From assembly GCA_031841125.1 (NCBI GenBank), contig CM063110.1, positions 11,039,626 to 11,103,625 on the forward strand: a stretch of 64,000 nt of DNA, in the 5' to 3' direction. The notes under the pieces are model-generated. The model was not told the origin of the DNA. It made no database searches and saw only the letters and a program-made list of their open reading frames with translations. Shown piece by piece: positions 33,266 to 44,093 of this stretch; position 1 is the stretch's first letter; every line of letters starts with the position of its first letter. A program made the position numbers and the translations under genes. The DNA comes from Acanthococcus lagerstroemiae. Taxonomy: Eukaryota > Arthropoda > Insecta > Hemiptera > Eriococcidae.

Positions 33266-34316
33266 AACTAACTTGAAGAGGGTCGGCTCTTGGCTGGTAC
33301 TCAGTACAGCTGGACGCTAATAAACAAAAAGCGACCAGGCGACATTTGTTGACAAAATGAGTTATTAGTATACTTGGAAAGAGCGTAAAAAGTTGCATTT
33401 TTTGAAAATTGGGGTTCCCGATACAAAAATACGTATCCACGTTGAAAGAAGCTTATCAATAACCGCTATGTCATATATGTAGTTTCTATGGGGTTCTTGA
33501 ACTTTGAATCACGGGTTTTCGAAAAACAGATTTTTATAGTTCATTTTAAGTCGTATAATTCAAGTGCCGTGGCATTTCCGAAAATCTTAATACTAGTATT
33601 ATTCTTCCTGCGCTACAAAGTGCAGATTTTCATTGAAATTAACTTTATAATTTGAATATGCATAACAATCACGAATGCTGGCTGTTTCAAACAGCTACAA
33701 GAAAGCTTCATCCCTCGAAACCTCAAACAGAATATCAAAACTACCAAAATACTTGACTATGTTTAGGAAACATGATTCATATGCCATTATTCCTTTGAAA
33801 ATTTACTGAGAAGGGCGAGAGTACTGCAGAAATAGATACGTTACGGGAATCGCAACGAACATGTTTCATTTGATCTAAACTTAAGCTGGAATCGTATAAC
33901 ATAGAGTTATAGAATGAGAATCCGAAGCGTAATATTCAAAAACGCACACAAATTACAAAATAGTTACCTAAAATACTGGGAAAATTAAGAAAACGATACA
34001 CCTTAGCATCCTAGAATGTGGATTGATAACGTCTAATGTAGAACGTAGAAGTAGAACCGCAGTAAGATCAAGATCAATGAGCCATACTGAAAAAGGACTA
34101 GAAAAAGTTACTGTAAGAGACTCATTGCCGACCCTAATAAAATCAAAATTGTGACTTATAATTCTTTAAATTTTTTTTCGACTAATTAATTTCTCGAAAA
34201 TAAAGCGCTACTGAACTAAACTATGACTCAAATCCGTTCAGATCAACACATCTGAAATCACAAGCCACTGAACTGAACTGAACTTGAACGGATGAGAAGA
34301 GAAGAGAAAAAATTGC
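33266..34316. other. No gene recognised
   Basis: Spacer between the Penelope-like protein end and the terminal motif. TGCCGACCCTAATAAAATC near 34125-34143 echoes the end of the dispersed repeat at 34317-34353, so some of this may be element 3' UTR. Confidence 0.4.
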
Positions 34317-34353
34317 GATTGCAATAGGCTCGGCTACTCGTAGCCAACCCTAA
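34317..34353. repeat. Dispersed repeat with CGGCTAC/GTAGCC palindrome, copy 2
   Basis: GATTGCAATAGGCTCGGCTA continuing CTCGTAGCCAACCCTAA, matching 11201-11237 except for two substitutions that weaken the palindrome. It lies about 215 bp before the Penelope-type hammerhead-like motif. Confidence 0.7.
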
Positions 34354-34530
34354 TAAACACAACAACCAAATCCCAAAGCGAGAACCTATTCAAATTAATA
34401 ACACAACACTCTCTCTGATTGGACAGACTACAAAATCAGAGACAACCAATAGCAACACATACCAATACGTTTACCATACGGTACTAGACATTACTATAAA
34501 GGACCAATAAAAGAATATTGGTAGGGAACT

Positions 34531-34630
34531 CCACTGAAGATGGCCTAACAGCCGAAAGCGCCATAGACAACAAAAAAAAACAACGTGAATTGATACACCC
34601 TAAAAACAGAATATTACAAAGTTCATATGC
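34531..34630 (+). repeat. Penelope-type terminal repeat with hammerhead-like core
   Basis: CTGAAGA (34534-34540), stem TGGC-CTAACA-GCC (34541-34553) and GAAA (34554-34557) reproduce the CUGANGA...GAAA core of hammerhead ribozymes, known from Penelope-like element termini. It is followed by GTGAATTG, ACACCCTA and GAATATTAC, shared in order with the hairpin at 8511-8660. Stems I and III could not be identified, so catalytic competence is not supported; only the core match and the family link are seen. Confidence 0.65.
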
Positions 34631-37600
34631 ATGTACATTACATCATAAGAACGTGAGCTGGTAAAATTGTAGCTCACGGCTTTTATATTGATTTTTATGA
34701 AAAAATGCTAAGAACAAAAGTTTTGTAGCCCTTTTCATTTCCTATGAGACGAGCTTAGTTTTGGATTTTTTGGATAAATTTCTAGTATCATCACCCTCCC
34801 GTGTCATGTTTTCGTCCAAATCCACCAATCAGTGAACAGTATAATACGTTGTTTTCGGTAACAGTCACCTGGAGCGACTCCTTTGCGTACATACGCGAAT
34901 AGAAAACACTTTCTTGTCCCCCTCCGCAATACAATGGGCAATCATCTTCGTTCATTGTTCGGACTAATTGTTTCCTCGTTTTTTACCTCTTATCACAATA
35001 AGCTTACAGAGTTGCCTCCAAGGAATCTGTGACATCAGTTTTGCTCAGATCGAAATATATCCACGTTCTCCAAGTACTTTGAACCCCAATGGACGACTTG
35101 ACAATTCTTTTGCAGATGAGTAGTTCGACTGATTCGGTTGGAAGGCCGGGTTCTCAGCAGCCGAGTTTCCAAGTCATTTATTCAAGCTCATGAACTCGAC
35201 ATAAGAACATAGTACAATACATATATGTATATTGAAACACCTTGAAGCCTGGTTACGAGTACCTATACCTATTCTTTCTACTTTTTTCTCAACCGATACA
35301 GCCAGTACTGTATGCAGTATATCATGCACGAACAGATAAGCGAAGTAACCATTCGGTGTCCTCGCACACCAACTGTTAAGATATATTTTGACTGAGAATC
35401 GTGACTAATGATAAGGGCGATACGGTATGCGTACCTGTACGAACACGTATTACCTTTTCTCTGCGTAGATATCTTTAGCAAACAGTACCCCGGTCGTTTC
35501 TGTATAATAATTATCGAAACGTGTATGTTATGAGGCATACAGCCGGCGCACGCATATTCGTGTGAACTCTCGATCGAGTACTTTTGCGGTGTTTCAATGC
35601 GCTGAGAACTGAGAACCGTCCGCAGTTATGGCTGTTTGGAGATACACCTGTAAGATTTTTGAGTGCTCAACAAATTTAAACTGTTACCCAAAATTTTAAT
35701 TATTATCACGAAGTAAATTCCTAATGCGGATTCGGCGTAACAGACTATCCGACTAACCGGCTGATAGCAGACTCGAGTGCCATTCTTACTGCGTTCCAAC
35801 ATATGGGACCCTTCCAGTACAATATAGTGGTAACGGAAACGTAGATAGGACGCCTTGGTGCGGGGGAAGGGGAGATGTTCTAATTTTCCAGGAAAAAACG
35901 ATGAAATTTATGACTTTTTCTGGTTCTGGAAATGGATAACCCACACACACCCCACGACTTCACTTATTTACGCTACAGAAAAACACTATTTGTTCTGAAG
36001 AAAAATGTCTGTTCTTCCAGGAAGAGAAAGGCAATAGCAATGTACTGTACACAGAGTGACGAAATGAAGACTTCGAAGTAACGATGTGAGGAAATCATAA
36101 CAGAGACATTCGAGACGAAGAATTCATAGCAGAGGTTCAGGGGCATAAGCGGAACATTAGGATGCAGAAGAGAGCACACAGGTTACCCACGTGTGAAACA
36201 TCTATGGCTTTATCCACGTCCGCGTCCTTGGATGCACTTTTCTTGCCGAAGGTAGAATTGACAGATACCTTGCCTGCCAGTTTCTGTTTCAAAATTACCA
36301 AATATATTTCCACAACCGTTCGTCCATTTAAATACAAATCAAAATGAAGCCGGAAAAGTTTTGACAATTTTACAAGCAATTATTCGACTTTCTTTAGGTT
36401 CTTTTTAGTATTCATCCCAGAGAACGATACACGCTGTTTCGTCATCGCGCGGTAATCAAAGACATTATTTCAAAACGAGTCTTCGACGAACTTACATCTA
36501 CGTGGCCGACCAACGTTCCAGCAGGAAACACGTAAAATGAGGTAATGTAACCTATCTGATTTGCATTAGAGTGTATATTACTTGCTCATTAAGTAAACTT
36601 CTTCTTCTTCATCATCATAATCTTCCATCATCACTTGTCTCGCATTAATAGGTTATCGCCAGCATTTGATGGGATACGTGAGCCAACGAAAAGGTTTTTC
36701 GAGGAAGATTTAGAAAAATGTACTACTAATATTATCCAAGTAGGTACATTATGGCGTTGGACAAAAACCCAGAGAATTTGGAACAAATGTCGCCGGATAG
36801 CGGCGGAGTTTGTTACGCGATGGCCAACGAACAAGACGGAATAGGAACTGACCAATTTCATACAGCACAACGAGAAGGAAAACCAAACGCAATTTCTGAG
36901 TCTGAAGCACCAGGAACTAGGTTAAAATTTAATGCGTATCAATTAGCTCAGAATTATTTGCAGCCAGCAGTAGCATAAATACCAGTGGGGAGTATGGAGA
37001 TGTATCCACTCTCAAAGCCAGAAAAAATATTGAAAATGGCTCATTTTTACAGCTCAATTGGTGTAGAAACTCCAAAATATACAACTTATCCACCTCAGTA
37101 AAGCTTCATATTTCCCCTACAGGCAGCATGGGATGTTTTTCAAGACACTTCCACACAGTTTCAATACAGGCCATAAACGCATAGATAGTAATTTTCCTTG
37201 CATAGATGTGTCAATTTTCCATAGTTTACAAATTAAAATGTAACTTTGACAACTGGTTAAGTAGCTAACAAAACGAAAAGTGTTTCGAATTTATACGATT
37301 AGACACTCCTGTAGATGCGCTAGTGTCGTGGACGAAAATATGATTAGGGTATATTTGCCACAAAAACATGTACAAGTAAAATGAGGTCTGGCATCTTCAT
37401 TATTGCTTTTTATGGAAAACTGAAGAGAACCAAAGTGTTAGCTCTTATCAGTTAGTAACAGAAATTATACAACTGGTAGGTAATAGGTACAGGCTACTTC
37501 GATGATCCACAAGAATTATGCATTTTACTACCAAGAACGTGGCTAGACCGCAACTACCAAACGTGACAGTGAGTTATACAAGCCAAAACTTATCTAAAAA

Positions 37601-38464
37601 CTGACAAACCAGCAGCAAATCCAACAAAGCACTGCTAAAGAAATGAGAAGATACCGGCAATAGGTACCCTACCACATGAAAACTCCCATTAAAGGTTGTA
37701 ACATACCCAATATTTGTGGACATGTAGCTTGTCGCACTGCACCAATGGTCCTGATCACATTCAGGGATCACATGGCAATAATCGGCAACAGGTAAGCTGA
37801 CTATGACACGCTGTGCCATGCAGTTGTTGGATGGCCCATCACTGCAGACAAACGGGTTGCGTGTAATTTAATGTTACTTGGATTGGTGACCAGGGTTGGA
37901 GAAGTATCCAAAAATCTACCGGGAAAATTTCATTGCACAAGCCCAACTTTTTTATCGCAAGTCAGGTGTTTTTAAGCAAGGGATGCTATTGTGATAGAAA
38001 TGTATGGACTCCATGAAAATCATAAGAGACAATACTTATTATGCTAAAGAACAAGTAAATAAGGACAATTCAGTTCTTATGGTGCTGGGATACTTCCTTC
38101 ACAATACTGCATCCTATGTCGGCTGGTACTTCACAGAATTAAAAATCATATTAGCTGAGAGTATTATTGTGGTGGGACGTATAGCGATGCACGCATGCCA
38201 AAGTGGCCCCTATTAAATCGCATCAGTGCCGAGGGCGGCTGAGAGTATTAGGTGAGCCATTATTCATTGAAGTAGTTATATGTTTAATGAATATCGCGCG
38301 ACAAGTTCACGTTATAATCCGTAAGTGCAAGTCATTAAGGAAGTTCAAGTTTTACGTCAGCCTAATTTTAAACAGTTGCCAAAGCTTTTGTATTTTTAGC
38401 AAATTCTCTAGAAACAAAAATGTCAATAAGCAAAATCCGTCACTTTTTCTATAATATGATAGTG
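34631..38464. other. No gene recognised (3.8 kb)
   Basis: Many short frames, none with a domain I know. The minus frame 36137-36379 ends in a lysine/aspartate-rich stretch followed by GTAACC, which could be an exon with a donor, but there is no supporting acceptor or homology. The plus frame 36751-36978 is similarly unsupported. No repeats or RNA genes seen. Confidence 0.35.
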
Positions 38465-38563
38465 TGGTGTCGGATTTGATGTAGAATTCAACACAAATTG
38501 GTACTACATCAATGTAGATATGTACATATTTGGATAGAATTTGACATCAAAGTCGACACTAAG
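38465..38563. repeat. Short inverted repeat (GTGTCGGATTTGATGT)
   Basis: GTGTCGGATTTGATGTAGAATTC near 38465 pairs with GAATTTGACATCAAAGTCGA plus CAC near 38541-38563, about 18 of 23 positions by eye, across a ~50-bp centre. It may be a tiny MITE. No target duplication was found. Confidence 0.55.
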
Positions 38564-39390
38564 TTCGAAGGTTTAAAAGTCAGCTGGACGCTGAAAGTGG
38601 AATTATCTAGCTCAAAACTTTAACCATCAACTTTTGGGAAATGGTTTAATGTTAGCGTTACTTTTCACGTTATGTAAGTTTTAGATGGAGGCTCTGGATT
38701 TATTGAAAAGCTTGCACTTCTTGTTCATAATAGTTCAACACTGCCGTGATAAGCAAAACTCACTCAATTAAATGAAGTCAAATTTTTCAGGATGGCTAAA
38801 AAAACTCAACGTCCGTAGGTATCGTCACGAATTACTATTAGATTTACTTCAAACAAAGTTATTTGTTTTGTTATTTTAGAACAAAAACATTCAGGGAAAC
38901 CACAGACCATTTTTTCTATCAATACATCAGTCAACATGCAATTGAGATAGCTGAAGTAACCTGTAGACGAGCGTGCTTTTTTGATTTTTTGCAGCTGAAA
39001 TGTAGATGTTTTCACTTTATGTTGATATAAAAAATACAGATTTTTATTCTGCTTTCAGTGATACAAAAGTAGTGACATACAGACAAAAATTGCAGTTGCG
39101 TGATTTTTGCTTACCACAGCAGAATAGTATTTCATCTTAATATTTCAGTATATGAAACAATGGACTAGTTTTCAGCTATTATACTTCAAATGTACCCACT
39201 GTGGGTTGAGAGATGTTCAAGTTTCTTCAATCATCAGATTGTACAACCAGGTACAATATTAACATGCCGCAATGAAAATGATAAAATAATGAAAAAATAG
39301 ATAATTCTTTTTCATTCTCATTGCCTAAAACGTACAATTCAAATACAACAGGACAGAAGAACACTGACTTCGGAATTTACACTACCTCTA
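38564..39390. other. No gene recognised
   Basis: AT-rich spacer without supportable features. Confidence 0.4.
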
Positions 39391-40135
39391 TCACCTTATA
39401 GAGACAACAACATTATAATTGATTCCATAGGCTAAGTCTATTTGTCCTATATTCATAAACGCTTCTATCTTATCACTTTTTTCTTTCATCCATTCCGCCT
39501 TTGCCGTTTTACACTCTCTCTTTATTTCATTTATTAACCTTTGATAAGCTAATCTACCTTCCCTATCGTTTGCATTCTTATATTTTCTTAATTTATCCAT
39601 CTTCCTGAGGATTTCCTCCTTCACCCATGGTTTCATTTTCTTCTCTCTTAGTTTTACCTAGATTTTCTTCTGCTGATTGTAATATGCCATCCTTTATTTT
39701 ACCTTATTCTTCCTCCACAGGTAATTTCTTGCATTTCTTCAACGTCTAATCCTAATACAAAATATCCTCTTAATATTTCCCTCTAATATTAAGATTCATC
39801 TCTTACCTCTTCTTTTCTACCAAGTTCCTTCAATTTAAGTCTGCATTTCATTACTACCATATTATGATCACTGTCAATATCGGCTCCAGGATAAGTTTTA
39901 CAGTCTAATAATTGATTCCTAAAACGTTGTCTTGTAATACCATGCATACCTTCTTCTATAATGATTCTTAAATTTAGCATTTCCTATAACTAAAAGTTAT
40001 ACTTCGCACAAAAGTGATCAAACGTTCTTCTATTTCATTTCTAATCCAAAACCCCCGACTATATTACCGGCTCTTTCTTTACCAACTCTAGCATTCCGCA
40101 ATCACTCATAATAATGAGATTCTCTTCGCCTCTCC
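39391..40135 (-). pseudogene. CR1/L2/RTE-type LINE, endonuclease C-terminus and linker
   Basis: On the minus strand the order is: NAKFKNHYRRRYAWYYK (about 39950-40000), RQRFRNQLLDCKTYPGADID and SDHNMVVMKCRLKLKELG (39980-39789), then KPWVKEEILRKMDKLRKYKN and RLAYQRLINEIKRECKTAKA (39636-39391). The SDHN box is the conserved C-terminal landmark of LINE endonucleases, and the KPWxxxEI...L+xYxxLxNEIKR segment is the linker before the reverse transcriptase in these elements. Several frames are used and stops occur, so it is a relic. No reverse transcriptase follows at lower coordinates. Confidence 0.85.
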
Positions 40136-41912
40136 ATCATGCTGCATAAAAGTCCTTGTACATTATCGATACAGATAGGTTTATCAATGTCATATCCATC
40201 TTTGGTAAATTATGCTAAGTAACGTACTCTTGATATGGTAGACTATGCTAAGCGACAGGAAAATGAAGTACCAAACAGTTATCCATAGGCTAGAAACAAT
40301 TATCCGCAGTTATCGAGACCTTATATTTTTTGTCAATATAGTGTGACATCTAGTACACACGTTTCTGTCAAGAGTACGGATATGGGGATGAGACTCAGGG
40401 TTCACAGAACGACCTGTGCTTCAGTTATGAACACAATATCAGGGGTCTAGATACCATATCATCACACCCACTGGTGGCACACAGGTACATAGAATTCAAA
40501 TTCAAAAACTCACCGGCTGCTCTTCGACTACCGACGGTGATGAAACAACTCCCAATACAAGTAGAATCCGATACAGAATCCGCAAACGAACAATATCACC
40601 ACAAATACGTAATAAAGGAGCGAATTTATCATGTAGATATATACAGAACCCCGATCAACACACGCGAATGATGAACGAAAATCGCGAACAAGGTATTTAA
40701 CGCGAAAAAAATAAAATGGGAAATGCAACGAATGTTCGGAAAAAACGAATATGTAAGTATTAAGTTGTCGAAAAAAGTTCACCGCACCGGCACACGCACA
40801 CGAAAACTACAACGAAAAATTGTACGCAAGTTGATAGAAAGTGTGATGAACTCGTCTCGATCAGATGTTCCGACTTCGACCGTTCTCCATTACACGATGG
40901 CTACACCGCTACACGACTATTGCGATCACATCAGATTCAGAGATTCTTACTGCACTAGCTGGAAGGCAGGTCCCGACACGGTGCGTACGTTCCCGTTAAA
41001 GTCAAGCTGCTTGTGCAGTCCAATACCCCCACCTTTTTTAACTTTTGTTGTTACTTTTTTTCATCTTTCTTCAATTTAGTTACGTACTGTGCGTATACGC
41101 GCAGCATTAGTCATGTAAACTGGTTTGCATTTGTAATATTTTTACTCGAAGCGAAGGGCACCAGACTTTTTTTCGGTTTTTCAACTCAACGCATTTTCGT
41201 CTGCGTTGTTCAACAGTTCAATATAGCAGCTGCCTCAGGAATTATGAAATCGAGGCAGAAGAAGAAACAAATAAATTATCGATGCAGCCAGGGTACAGTA
41301 AAGTACAAACGATTAACCGAGCAAACTTCAATTGAACATACTTAGAAAAGTTAGTTAATTGTTTTTTAACCAATTTCGAGGTTAAAGTTAAAAACAGCTG
41401 AAAATGTCAGAAAACTTGCCTTCACGACTATGCACAGCACTCACAATTTACATACAATAGAGGAGAGCTCTTTTTTAATGTGCTGCGTAAAAAGGTCCCT
41501 TGTGGTGATCTGAAATAGGTACATATGAAGTTTACAAGTTCTGTACCACTGACTGGCGAGCTTCGCAAAATGAAGGGTACGGAGTACTAACTTATAGAAG
41601 CCCCGAGATCTATAATGTGTGGGAGCCACCTTAATTCTGTAGACCTTGACAATACCTCAGTGGCAATCGAATCGGGAAAAACCCTATTTCACCACAAGAG
41701 ACCTTTTTATGCAACACTTATTTGTAGATAATGTGGCTTCACGTCCCGACGAGTCAGTTCTGAAATGTGATGAAATAATCGCAAAGTTCAGGGGTGCCGT
41801 GATATCTCCCTGGTTCAGTGAAGAAAAAACTCCCTCAAAATAATTTGAAGCCCCCTTCCCATTTTTAACCCGACTAAGTATCACGTTTTCCGTTTTAAAT
41901 TTTAGAAAAAGA
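40136..41912. other. No gene recognised (1.8 kb)
   Basis: A TATGCTAAGCGACAGGAAAAT word near 40244 resembles sequence at 26845-26865. Frames 40474-40671, 40723-41079 and 41013-41345 have no known domain. Confidence 0.35.
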
Positions 41913-42275
41913 CAAGGCTGGAAAGAAAGCCGTAAGCTAAAGGCTAAAAAGTCAAAAATGAACGCTTTTCAGCTTTAAAGTTGAAAGCTCCAGAAGAGTT
42001 TTAAAAAAGATAAAAGTTGAAGCTAAAAGCTTTTTCAGGCTTCTTTTGGCTTTTCTCATTGTTTATTTTTTATTATTATTTCGTGATTTTAGTTACTCAC
42101 TCATTGAGTGTGAGTTCCAACATGTTAAGACATTCTCTGATTTCATTTGTGATTTTTAAAATTGAAATATTGTCAACTTTGAATTCTTTTTCTTCTGATT
42201 TGGGAAAAACACCTCAACCCACTGCATATTAGGTCCTTCTTCCAGGATGTACATATGCATAGGACAACCCGATGC

Positions 42276-42430
42276 GCAATCAGTTACCCCCCTAGTTACC
42301 CAGGTACCCGCGGGAAAATTACCCATTTGTTACCCTCGGGTTACCCTTGCTCTTCTTTAGTTACCCGGATAACTGGCGGAATACTAGCAATTAGTTACCC
42401 GCGGCGGAAAAGTTACCCATGGTTAACTTG
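42276..42430 (+). repeat. GTTACCC-rich dispersed repeat, copy 1
   Basis: CAATCAGTTACCCCCCTAGT, TACCCGCGGGAAAATTACCC, GTTACCCTCGGGTTACCC and further GTTACC words. Its reverse complement occurs at 50705-50812 with the same flanking TGCGCAATCAGTTACC-like start. The words resemble telomeric repeats only superficially; the order is irregular and shared between the two copies. Confidence 0.7.
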
Positions 42431-42678
42431 CTACATGTTCCTGGTTTGTTGGCTGTTCTTTCTTCTTTATTCCCTTCTTTTCTCATCACTTTTCCTACTA
42501 TAGTATTACCAATAATAAATTTATGTTGAAAGTTGAGAAAGCTTGTCATTTAAATGAGTGGTGTCTTCTCTCAAGATTCTTATAACTTTCTCCTACAGGT
42601 AAGTAAAACTGCAGAAAAACTGAAAGAAGACCAAAAGCTGAAAACACAAGCTATGCGGCAAAAATTAAGTAGTCAAAA

Positions 42679-42966
42679 CAGGGTTGCCACTTTTTTTCAG
42701 GATTGGTTTTCCCTGACTTTTCCCGGTTTTCCAGGCCAACTTTTCCAATCTTCCCTGACCTTTTTTACAGGATTCCGAGAAAGCCCAGAGGGAGGAGAGT
42801 CACAGAAATTTTTTACAATACAAATAAAAAAAGTTTACTCTGATAAAATACGAACTCGTTTGTTATTTTCAGAAAATTTCCCTGACTTAAATGAAAATTC
42901 CCTGACTTTTCCCTGACTGACCAAATTCCCTGACTTTTCCCGGTTTTCCAGAAAGTGACAACCCTG
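42679..42966. mobile_element. 288-bp MITE with CAGGGTTGCCACTT termini
   Basis: Left CAGGGTTGCCACTTTTTTTC and right, reverse complemented, CAGGGTTGTCACTTTCTGG. Just inside, CCCTGACTTTTCCCGGTTTT appears on the left and again near the right end. The interior repeats CCCTGACTT words. Flanks share CAAAA but no exact 8-bp duplication is visible. It is nested in the larger element 41913-43044, hence younger. Confidence 0.8.
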
Positions 42967-43344
42967 CAAAAGCTAAGCTTTAAACTTTCAATCTAGGAAA
43001 AATAAGCTGAAAGCTAAGCTTTATGTTTTAGCTTTCCGGCCCTGGGAAAAGTACTTGACATGACACAATAGGTTAGCGACCCTTTCAATGCATTTGGACG
43101 CTGTTAAGTGTAACAGAACCAACCAACAAAATCCATTTTTTGGGAAATGGGAACACGAGATTCGAAGTGCAAGAGCCACGTAGAAACTATATGACGTAGG
43201 GTTTACTGATGAGCTTTTTTCAACGTGAGTACACATTTTTGAATCTGAGACCTAATTTTGAAAAATTCTACTTTTTACACTCTTTCCAACGATACTATGA
43301 TAAGTAATAACTCATTTTGTCAAGAATTGTCGGTCGGTTCTGTT

Positions 43345-44085
43345 TAGGGATGTGCTTTGGAAAAAAATTTATAAATTTTTCCAAAAATAAATGTCTCCGG
43401 AAAAAAAATGGAAATTTGCGGAAACTTTGGAAATTTTCAAATTTTTGTATGAAAACACGCTCGCCTTTCACGTACACACCTTCTTTGATGAAGATCTGAG
43501 CTATTAAATTAACATTAAGGCTGTTTAACTATCTTTTGTTCTTGAGTTGAGTGTAGAACTATAGAAGTAGTTCTCGATGAAATCTTATTCAACAACTAAG
43601 GGAGTTTTATGTCAAAAAATTCTCCAATACTTATGGGTTATGGATTCAAAGTCTGATACAGTAGCTAGGAAATGGAATAAAAATTGATTCTTCGGTATTC
43701 AATTAGTACTTATTTTCATGAAATAATAAAAAAAAAAGAAAGAAAAAAAGAAGATAATAAAATTCGTATTATTCTCTCTCATGAATACTTACAATGTCTA
43801 GAATGTACAATGTACGAGAAGAAAAAATTATCAGTTAGACTTTTTATGAGGTATAGTAGCTAGTAGTACACTTAGGATCTAGAAAGAGAAAAAGATGAAT
43901 TCCAAGAATATACATCATCTTCTAAAGTGTTCTAAAGTTTATTACAGATCGTCCAGAAATTAAATTCAGTGAGAAAGCCCTAAAAAAATGGAAATTTAGG
44001 AAAAAAATAAAAGATATATTTCTTTCTAAAAATTTCTTACTTTTCCAAGTAACATTTCCGGAAATATTTCCAAGGCACATCCCTA
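43345..44085. mobile_element. 741-bp hAT-type MITE with TAGGGATGTGC termini
   Basis: Left TAGGGATGTGCTTTGGAAA and right, reverse complemented, TAGGGATGTGCCTTGGAAAT. A perfect 8-bp target duplication GTTCTGTT lies at 43337-43344 and 44086-44093. The interior is AT-rich with GGAAA/TTTCC words. No transposase. Length and termini resemble 16835-17573, but the interior words differ. Confidence 0.92.
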
Positions 44086-44093
44086 GTTCTGTT

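Larger units (their letters stand above)
41913..43044. mobile_element. hAT-type non-autonomous element with AAAGCT word arrays, carrying nested repeats
   Basis: Left end CAAGGCTGGAAAGAAAGCC and right end, reverse complemented, CAGGGCCGGAAAGCTAAAAC form the terminal inverted repeat. Adjacent interiors are arrays of AAGCTAAAAG/AAAGTTGAAAG words. Flanks GAAAAAGA and GGAAAAGT match at six of eight positions, a plausible eroded target duplication. Two repeats sit within it: a GTTACCC block (42276-42430) and a complete MITE (42679-42966). Confidence 0.6.

Noticed and set aside
34531..34630. A complete, active hammerhead ribozyme
   Set aside because: Only the core and stem II are visible; pairing partners for stems I and III were not found around the motif.
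36137..36379. Possible minus-strand exon ending in a GTAACC donor
   Set aside because: The peptide looks moderately coding-like, but there is no acceptor, homology or partner exon to support it.
36751..36978. 75-codon plus-strand protein
   Set aside because: No recognisable domain or transcript signal; length is within chance expectation.
42276..42430. Interstitial telomeric repeat
   Set aside because: The common insect telomere repeat is TTAGG; the words here are TTACCC in irregular order and are shared colinearly with another locus, so this is an ordinary dispersed repeat.
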